Origin: Fragum whitleyi
Taxonomy: Eukaryota; Mollusca; Bivalvia; Cardiida; Cardiidae
Direction of reading: 5' to 3'
Length of the DNA stretch: 64,000 bases
NCBI GenBank assembly: GCA_948146395.1
Contig: OX411545.1
Span: 23,577,526 to 23,641,525, forward strand
Shown here: piece by piece, positions 54,101-63,100 of the stretch
Position numbering within the stretch: position 1 is the stretch's first letter
How the letters are laid out: the number at the start of each line of letters is the position of its first letter
The notes under the pieces: generated by a model
Told to the model about the DNA's origin: nothing
Seen by the model: only the letters and a program-made list of their open reading frames with translations
Databases searched by the model: none
Made by a program: the position numbers and the translations under genes

Positions 54101-57100
54101 AAATTGTGTCATTATTTTCTCCAATCTATTCAAAGTGCAACAATAGCTAAGTTAGGAGTTAATCCAAGGAATCAAGATATAAAGCTTATTTTGAAAATTG
54201 GCATTAGGTTGTACTAGCTACCTTGAAATATTGCAATCAGATTTGATTCTCTTCAAAATGTTTTAAATTGTATTATTTCATCTCCTACTTTTAAATATAG
54301 GCATTGATATGAAGCCAAATCTACAACATTCTCGATTAATTTTCAAGACATGGAACATTTCCTCCCAATTTATTTAGTTGATCATTGTTTTTCACCTATG
54401 TGAGATCCTAATTCTTTACTTTTTTTTTAAGTTGATACAACTTTTCAACATAGCTACCAAAACTACCAAAATGAATATACATGTATTCTACAACTCGGAT
54501 CTAAGTAACACTTCTACTCGCCATCAAAATATTCTAATAATGGCTTGTGCCAGCATTATCATTGATTTTAAGTCAGAAATTTGAGTAAGAAGCCATTTTC
54601 TTTAATGTTTTTCGGTGGATCATTAAGAAATAACAGTAGATTATGATTTGATAAACTCACTGCCTAACAATTGAAATTATCAAAAACTTATAAACCACTT
54701 TTGTTCATATCACTCTATCTGAAATAATCTAACGACGACAGGGTGGTGACAAATTGTCCCTAAAAAGCCTTATTGAAAATTTATCAAATTTGAACCAGCA
54801 TTGAAATGTTTATGGCTGAAACAATCTCGATGTACATGTTGAAGACTGAAATTACAAAGTCTAAATGTGTGGTGTCTGTGGTCTTGAGCTAGCACCTCTG
54901 CCTTTTGACCCATAGGTCCTGAGTTTGATTCCCAGAGGCAGCTCTCATTTCTTGATTTTTCATTGACCCACACATTTGGAGCAAGCACTGGTGAATTTTC
55001 TAGAAAGTAGAATCAAGAGAGATTAATCCAAGTTCTAATCGAACTTGTTTCCCAAATGATGTAAACCAAATTTAAATATCAAACCACAATACATGATTTT
55101 CCCTAAAAGGACATGAGGAAATATCCATATTTCAAGGTAAGGGATAAGCTGCAATACCTTTAATCTTTCAACTTTTATTGGCCCAAAATAAACACAAAAG
55201 GATTTTTACCTCAAGTGTCAACAAACATAGATACTTATATTAAGAGGTCAGTGCAAAGTTATTGTAAGTGCCTATAGTGTTATAGGCACTTACAATAGTT
55301 TTGTACTAATCTCTCAATATACTTTCACTTTATGCAGTATTTTCATTGGTTAGAAACCCACTATGTGTGTTTCATTTCATTTCTCAAAAGGTAGTCCCAT
55401 TAGAAACCTGTCTTATTTTGGATTGATCTAAATGTTTTTGCTACATGATTTCTAATTGTATGATGTGAAAAGAGAATTTACTGATTTCATGGAGGTATGA
55501 AACTAAAAACCTAATCACACTTAGGTATGAATCATTTTCCATATTCATACAGTGTGATTAGTTTATTAGTGTTATACCTCCATGAAATCAACAAATACAC
55601 TCTTCATCTCTTAGGTGCAAAGCTATTTCAACATGGGCACTTACTGCAGGTTAGCTCCTGGGTTTTTAGAGTGAGCAATAGCTAGGCCAACCTCCAGCCA
55701 TGTTTTATGACAGACTTTATGAAATGCTAAATGTTCAGTCTCCCTAATATGGGTGAAATGATTTAGCATTATGGTTTTGGAGGTTAGAGTCAAATATTGT
55801 GGTTGTACTGGTGCTAAATAAGCCATGGTTTCAGTACACTGACAAAAAGACTCAATAGCAAGGCTCATAGGGTTCCTCGCTTAAAGGTTGAGGCTTGCTA
55901 TTTCTTTTTAACTATTCTAATATTATATAAATATATTATATATAATATTATTAGAACATTATTTGCACAACACAATTTGTTTGTTTTAAACTTAACTAAA
56001 GAATTAACTTATGTGAGTTTACACCATATTTAACCATTATAAGTGGTGTTCTGACAGAATGTGCACCATCACAGCGCAGTTAGTGGCGCAACAGACTGTC
56101 TATCTAGAGGTCCTGGGTTTGATCCCCACGGTGACACTCATCCTTTCTGACTTTTTGTCTCCCACCAATGGGTCAATAATCGTATGCCTATGTGGGATAG
56201 CAGCTGGAGGCTATGATAAGATGTGATTGTGGTACTATAACTTACTACGAGTGTGAGAAATACCAGAAATCAATTGTTAGGTGCTCCAGCGATATAACTG
56301 AAAGATTGTTGAATGCAGTGTAAAACTCCATTCAAACAGACAAAAAATTCTTTTTGAATATTTATTCAGCTTTAATTTGTTATTAAGAACTTTTCTTAAT
56401 TATGATGAATTATGAATTATACTATTGGTTGATGTAAAGCTGTAGTTATGACGTTTTGGTTGCACATGGATATGTTTCTTATCAATGCACAGGGTTTTCC
56501 CTCAGCTTTCAAAAGTGTGGTTCATATTGCCATATTATGACCCCCTTCAGACTAGATAAAGAAGGTTTCTTTAAAAATTTTGGGGGTCATTTCCACAATG
56601 TGAGGGTACAAATTCAAAGAACAAGAGGGCCATAGTGGCCCTTAATTGCTCACCTGAATGAACTGTCTAATTTTTTTCAATATTCTTCTGCCTCTGTACA
56701 ACTTGATAAAACCTTTTTTACAATGTTCAGGTTGACTTACAATTGACTTACAAGGATTTTCTATTATTTGACTCTGTGACCTAGTTTTTGACCCCAGTTG
56801 TCCCAATCTCATACTCATCAAAAATTGCATCAATTCAATCATTCTGATGAAATTTCATGTTGATTGAACAATAAATGTGGCGTCTAGAGTGCACACAAGG
56901 TTTTTCTAAGATTTGACCCCGTGACCTAGTTTTTGACCCCAGTTGACCAAATTTCGAACTTGTCCAAGATTTCACCAAGACAATCATTCTGATCAAATTT
57001 CAGGTTGATCCAGCGAAAAATGTGGCCTCTAGAGTGCATACAAGGTTTTTCTTAGATTTGACTAGGTGACCTAGTTTTTGACCCTAGTTGACCCAATTTC

Positions 57101-60100
57101 GAAATCGTCTGAGATTTCATCGAGACATTCATTCTGACCAACTTTCAGGTTGATTGGGAAAAAAAAGTTGCCTCTGGAGTGCATACATGGTTTTTATAAT
57201 ATTTGACCCTGTGACCTAGTTTTTGACCCCAGTTGACCCAATTTTGAACTCTTCGGAGATTACATCAAGACAATCATTCTGACCAAAATTCAGGTTGATT
57301 GGGCAAAAATGTGGCTTCTTGAGTGCATACAAGGTTTTTCTATTATTTCACCCTGTGACCTAGTTTTTGACCCCAGTTGACCCAATTTCAAACTCATTCA
57401 TGATTTTACAAAGACCATCATTCTGACCAAAATTCAGGTTGATTGGGCAAAAAATGTGGCCTCTAGAGTGCATACAAGTTTTTTCTTTGATTTGACCCCT
57501 TGACCTAGTTTTTGACACCAGTTAACCCAATTTTGAATTGTCCAAGTTTTCATCAAGACAATCATTCTGACCAAAATTCAGGTTGATTGGGAAAAAATGT
57601 GGCTTCTAGGGAGCATACAAGGTTTTACTATGATTTGACCCTGTGGCCTAGTTTTTGACCCCAGTTGTCCCAATCTCATACTCATCCGAGATTTTATCAA
57701 GACAATCATACTGACCAAAATTTTGGTTGATTGGGCAAAAAATGTGGCCTCTAGAGAGCATACAAGGTTTTTCTATGATTTGACCCTGTGACCTAGTTTT
57801 TGACCCCAGTTGACCCAATTTCGTTCATGTCCGAGATTTCATCAAGACATTCATTCTGACCAAATTTCAGGTTGATTTGGCAAAAAATGTGGCCTCTAGA
57901 GTGCATACAAGGTTTTTCTAAGATTTGACCCTGTGACCTAGTTTTTGACCCCAGTTGATCCAATTTCGGACTTGTCCGAGATTTCATCAAAACAATCATT
58001 CTGACCAAATTTCAGGTTGATTGGGCAAAAAATGTGGCTTGTAGAGTACATACAAGGTTTTTCTATCATTTGACCATGTGACCTAGTTTTTGACCCCAGT
58101 TGATCCAATTTCGAACTTGTCCAAGATTTGATCAAGACAATCATTCTGACCAAATTTTAAGTCGATCGGGCAAAAAATGAGGCCTCTAGAGTGCATACAA
58201 GGCAAATGTTGACGAAGGACGACGCACGACGGACATCCACCTAACCACAAAAGCTCACCTTGAGCACTTCGTGCTCAGGTGAGCTAAAAAGGGGGGGGGG
58301 GGGTCGTTGAAACCATTCATGCATTTTCCCTAGCTTACTACCAGTAGTTCTTAAATATGCAGGGCTTGTGTTTGACCTTTATACCAGGTTTTTGACCCAT
58401 AACAGTTTGAAATTATCTTATTTTGACCCTTGGAAATTTCTCTCAAGGGGGTCATGTTGAGCAGTGTCAAAACTGGGTCTTATCACTCAAATTTTTATTT
58501 TCTTGTATATTTTTTAGAATTCTACTTATTACTTTTTACCTCTACATTATTACAAGAAGATTTTTTTTTTTGGGGGGGGGGGGGGGGGGGCGAAGTTTTT
58601 TTGAAGATTGGGCCATGTTTGTGGCCTCTAGAGTGTTAACAAAACAAGAGGCCCAAGAGGGCCTGTATCGCTCCCCTGGCTTTAAAATCTTTAGACTTTC
58701 ATTAAATAAAGCTTACTTTAAATGAATACATTGACACTCCAAAATCTCCTAGGACCTATTTAAAAATGATTAACAGGTTCTGGTCCATACTGCACCAAAA
58801 TACTCAATCACAATGAACCTGCAACCCTTGACCCATCTTATTAAAACATAAGGTTCAGAAGGAGATGTCGTTCAAAGATTTCGGGCTCAAAATAGGCCCC
58901 ACCTGCCACGCCCATATTTATGGACCAAACAAAATTTCTTCAACAATTTAAGTAAATAGTCACCAAAGAAACATTCTGGTAAAGTTTCATTGAAATTGGC
59001 TGAGTGGTTCCGGAGGAGATATCGTTCAAAGATTTTGGCCTCAATATAAGCCCCGCCCTGCCACGCTTACATTTATGGGCCAATCAAAATTTAGCAAATA
59101 ATTTTTGAAAAGAGACACTCAAGGAACATTCTGGTAAAGTTTCATTGAAATATGCCAAGTGGTTCAGGAGAAAGTGTCATTTGAAAATTTCGGGCTCAAA
59201 ATAGGCCCCACCCTGCCACGCCGATATTTATAGGCCAATCAGAATTTCTTGAACATTTTAAGTAAAGGGTCACCGAAGGAACATTCTGGTAAAGTTTCAT
59301 TGAAATCAGCCAAGTGGTTCAGGAGAAAATGTCGTTCAAAGATTTCAGGCTCAAAATAAGCCCCGCCCTGCCACGCCCTTATTTATGGACCAATCAAAAT
59401 TTCTTGAACAATTTAAGTAAAGGGTCACCCAAAAAACATTCTGATAAAGTTTCATTGAAATCGGCCCAATGATTCAGGAGGAAATGTTGTTCAAAAATTT
59501 CGAGCCAAAAATAAGCCCCGCCCTGCCAAGCCCATATTTATTGACCAATCAAACTTTCTTGAACAATTTAAGTAAAGCGTCACCAAAGGAACATTCTGAT
59601 AAAGTTTCATTGAAATCGGCTTAGTGGTTCAGGAGGAGATGTCGTTCAAAGATTTTGGGCTCAAAATAAGCCCCACACTGCCACACCCATATTCATGGGC
59701 CAATCAAAATTTCTTGCACAATTTAAGTAAAGGGCCACCCAAGGAACATCCATGCCAAGTTTCATTGAAATCAGCCCAATGGTTTGGGAGGAGAAGATTT
59801 TAAAAGATTTCGAAGTGAAAATGCCACGCCCTGCCACGCCCATATTTGGGGGGCCAATCAAAATTCTTTGAACAATTTAAGAAGAGGGCCACCCAAGGAT
59901 CATTTCTACCAAGTTTCGTTAAAATCGGCCCATTGGTTTGGGAGGAGAAGATGTTTAAAGAAAAGGTTTACGGACGGACGGACGGACAGACGGACGGATG
60001 GACGGACAGACGGACAGAGGCACTACAGACACTCAACCATGACAAAAGCTCGCTGGCCTTCGGCCAGTGGAGCTTAAAATTGTCATTAAGGCCATTTTTC

Positions 60101-63100
60101 CCGTGTTATGGCATGGATCCTTCCCATTTTCAATAAGGTTCATCCTTGTGACCTGACCAACATTCTGACTAAGTTTCATGAAGATTGGGCCATATTTGCG
60201 GCCTCTAGAGTGTAAACAAGAAAATTGTCATTAAGGCCCCTTTTCCTGTGATATGGCATGGATCCTTTCCATTTTCAATAGGGTTCATCCTTGTGACCTG
60301 ACCAACATTCTGACAAAGTTTCATGAAGACTGGGCCATATTTGTGGCCTCTAGAGTGTAAACAAGAAAAATGCCATTAAGGCCCCTTTTCCTGTGATATA
60401 GCATGAATCTTTCCCATTTTTAATAGGGTTCAACCTTGTGACCTTGCCATCATTCTGACCAAATTTCATGAAGATTGGGCCATATTTGTTGCCTCTGGAG
60501 TGTAAACAAGAAAATTGTCATTAAGGCCCCTTCCCGTGTTATGGCATGGATCCTTTCCATTTTCAATAGGGTTCACTCTTGTGACCTGACCAACATTCTG
60601 ACCAAGTTTCATGAAGATTGGGCCATATTTGTGGCCTCTAGAGTGTAAACAAGAAAATTGTCATTAAGGCCCCTTTTCCCGTGATATGGTGGGATCTTTC
60701 CAATTTTCAATAGGGTTCATTCTTGTGACCTGACCAACATTCTGACCAAGTTTCATGAAGATTGGGCCATATTTGTGACCTCTAGAGTGTAAACAAGAAA
60801 ATTGTCTTTAAGGCCATTTTTCCCGTGATATGGCATGGATCCTTTCCATTTTCAATAGGGTTCATCCTTGTGACCTGACCAACATTCTGACCAAGTTTCA
60901 TGAAGATTGGATTATATTTGTGGCCTCTAGAGTGTAAACACTTAAATTGTTGACGGAGGACGACGGACGACGGACATTCAATGATCACAAAAGCTCTACT
61001 TGAGCACAATGTGCTCAGGTGAGCTAAAAATCACTTGTAACAAGCTATTTTCATGATATCTCTGATTTCTATTTTTTTCTTTTGGCTCTATCATTTAAAT
61101 GTTTCATCTTAAGATTCTTTGAAAGATGAATTGACACATTCTTGTTTCTCTTGTAAAATTATTACTAGGGCTATGATTTGAAATTAAAGCCCAAAATAAA
61201 GTGATCAAATCTCATTAGTTTAAGAAAATTCAAACTTAAATAAGCTTTAAGCTGGCTCTTTGGCCTAGTGGTTGTCTCGTAACCTAGTGGTTTCAGATTC
61301 TAGCCCAACCAGAGGCAGATAGTGTATTTGGGCAGGACAATTTACAGACAGAGCCCTAGACCACTCAGCTGTAAGAAGTGGGTAGCAGTGGTTGGAAGGC
61401 ATTGCCCCTCTTTCTCTACGTGCAGGACAAGATCTGGAATGTGTAAGGACCATGATGCAAATACAAGTTAATAGACTCTTTATTGTGTAATCCTCAAGTA
61501 ATAAAAAATATTTGTATAACCTTTTGATTACCAGGTATCCAGGAATTTTATTCAAATATTCAGTTCCAGTGCTATTTGAACATTCCCAGTCAGAAAATAA
61601 ACTATTGGCTTATTATCCCAAAAGACAAAAGATGGTATTACACAGACAATGTATCCATGCAAATAGTTCTATCTTTAAAAAAGAAAAACTGCCTCTTATT
61701 TTGGACACCTGGATTCATGCACAGTAGTAGACGAGTAGATGAGAGGGGATAAAGCTAGCCTAAAACTTATGTCTTAGGTAATCATTCAAATGAGTACCCA
61801 CATACATGTAATAGACTTTTTTTTTAAACATCACCATATTGTAATATTTGACTGTTCAATCCCCGCCCTTCTACCTGCAGCTCTACATGCATAACACATA
61901 ATGTAATGCAATTAAAAAATTTACCTCTTCATTTTTAAGTCCATACTCTGAGGCATAAATCAGTGACTTGCCAAAGGCATATACATACATCTGAAAGATA
62001 TTTATGAGTGTTTATATAACTGCACTTAAACAAAACAAAAGTAAACATTGTACATGAGAAAAGATTAATGCAACAGAATGTAAGTGCTCATAAAAACTAA
62101 TATCACTTACAATAGTTTTGAAATACCCAAGTTATTAGCTCTACATCGAAAAAGCATAATTAGCTAGCTTTACCATTTTTGTTAGCAAAGATGTATGGCT
62201 ATATCACAACAAGAGTGCCAGAGTCACAATTTATAATTTGACCCCCTTGAAAATCTTTGATATTACACTGGTGTTTTTACACTAATGGAATAACTATGCA
62301 AACTAGCTAAGACTGACATCAATCTTATATTTTCATTGTGAAAATGTGGTTATAATGGATTTGCTGAGGCCATTTCGCAAACGGCATTATATGTTTTGCA
62401 GAATAAATATAATCCATAAACGTCAAAACTTCATTTTATCAGAAAAAATCGGGTCATATAATAAATAGAATATCAAATTTGTGCTAAAATCAAATACTGA
62501 ATTTAATGAAATTGTCATCTAGAACAGATAAAAACTCGGCATATATATACAATTAGTAGAATATCAAATTTGTGCTAAAATAAAATACCGAATTTATTGA
62601 ACTTGTCATCTAGAACAGATAAAAACTCAGCACAGCCTTGTTTTTATCTGTTTAGAATGACCGTTTTATCTGTTTAAGATGACTTTAATACATTCAGTAT
62701 TCAATGACCACTCATTCAATATCCTCTATATACACCGCCACAGAAAAATTTAAATAAAAGCCCTTTTTTCAGTTAAGCAGCTTACTCATCAAATCACATG
62801 GTCAAGTGATATTGAGCGTTCTTTGAAAGTTTTATGTGAATCTGTCCATTATTGAAAGAGGAGTTATGCTAACAAAAAAAAATGGATTTTAGTCACTACA
62901 ACCTGCAAAACGAAATTCTTGGGATTCAGCATGGGTTGATATACATTTTTAAAAGACCCAAAGAAAAGTGATAATTACCTGTTCAACTGCGGATGAGGTC
63001 ATGACGAAACCCTCCTCCGTCTCCGGCGCCATATAGTTAGCATATTGTTGAACTTTACGAGCACTGCCAAACTCTACCTGACTATTCACGGTTAAGTGAA

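Larger units (their letters stand above)
47948..61924 (-). other. Intron 2
   Basis: 13.98 kb, the largest. Contains SB-8, SINE S3, the mariner-like element, repeat W, M4 copies, M1-f, SB-9, the 108-bp palindrome, SINE S2, I-e, I-f with V, and the probable SINE at 61250. 50890-51720, 52870-53430, 54090-54590 and 55600-56060 show no gene. If microexon 3 is false, introns 2 and 3 are one 22.9 kb intron. Confidence 0.75.

Noticed and set aside
57793..58153. Two overlapping 71-codon minus frames reading SKLDQLGSKTRSQGQ
   Set aside because: Frames through core-C repeats of element I-e; the pattern repeats every unit.
59784..60136. Plus-strand frames ending in GRTDGQTDG-type repeats
   Set aside because: Product of the GACGGACGGACAGACGG microsatellite and type V core; seen in different frames in the same place and with no homology.
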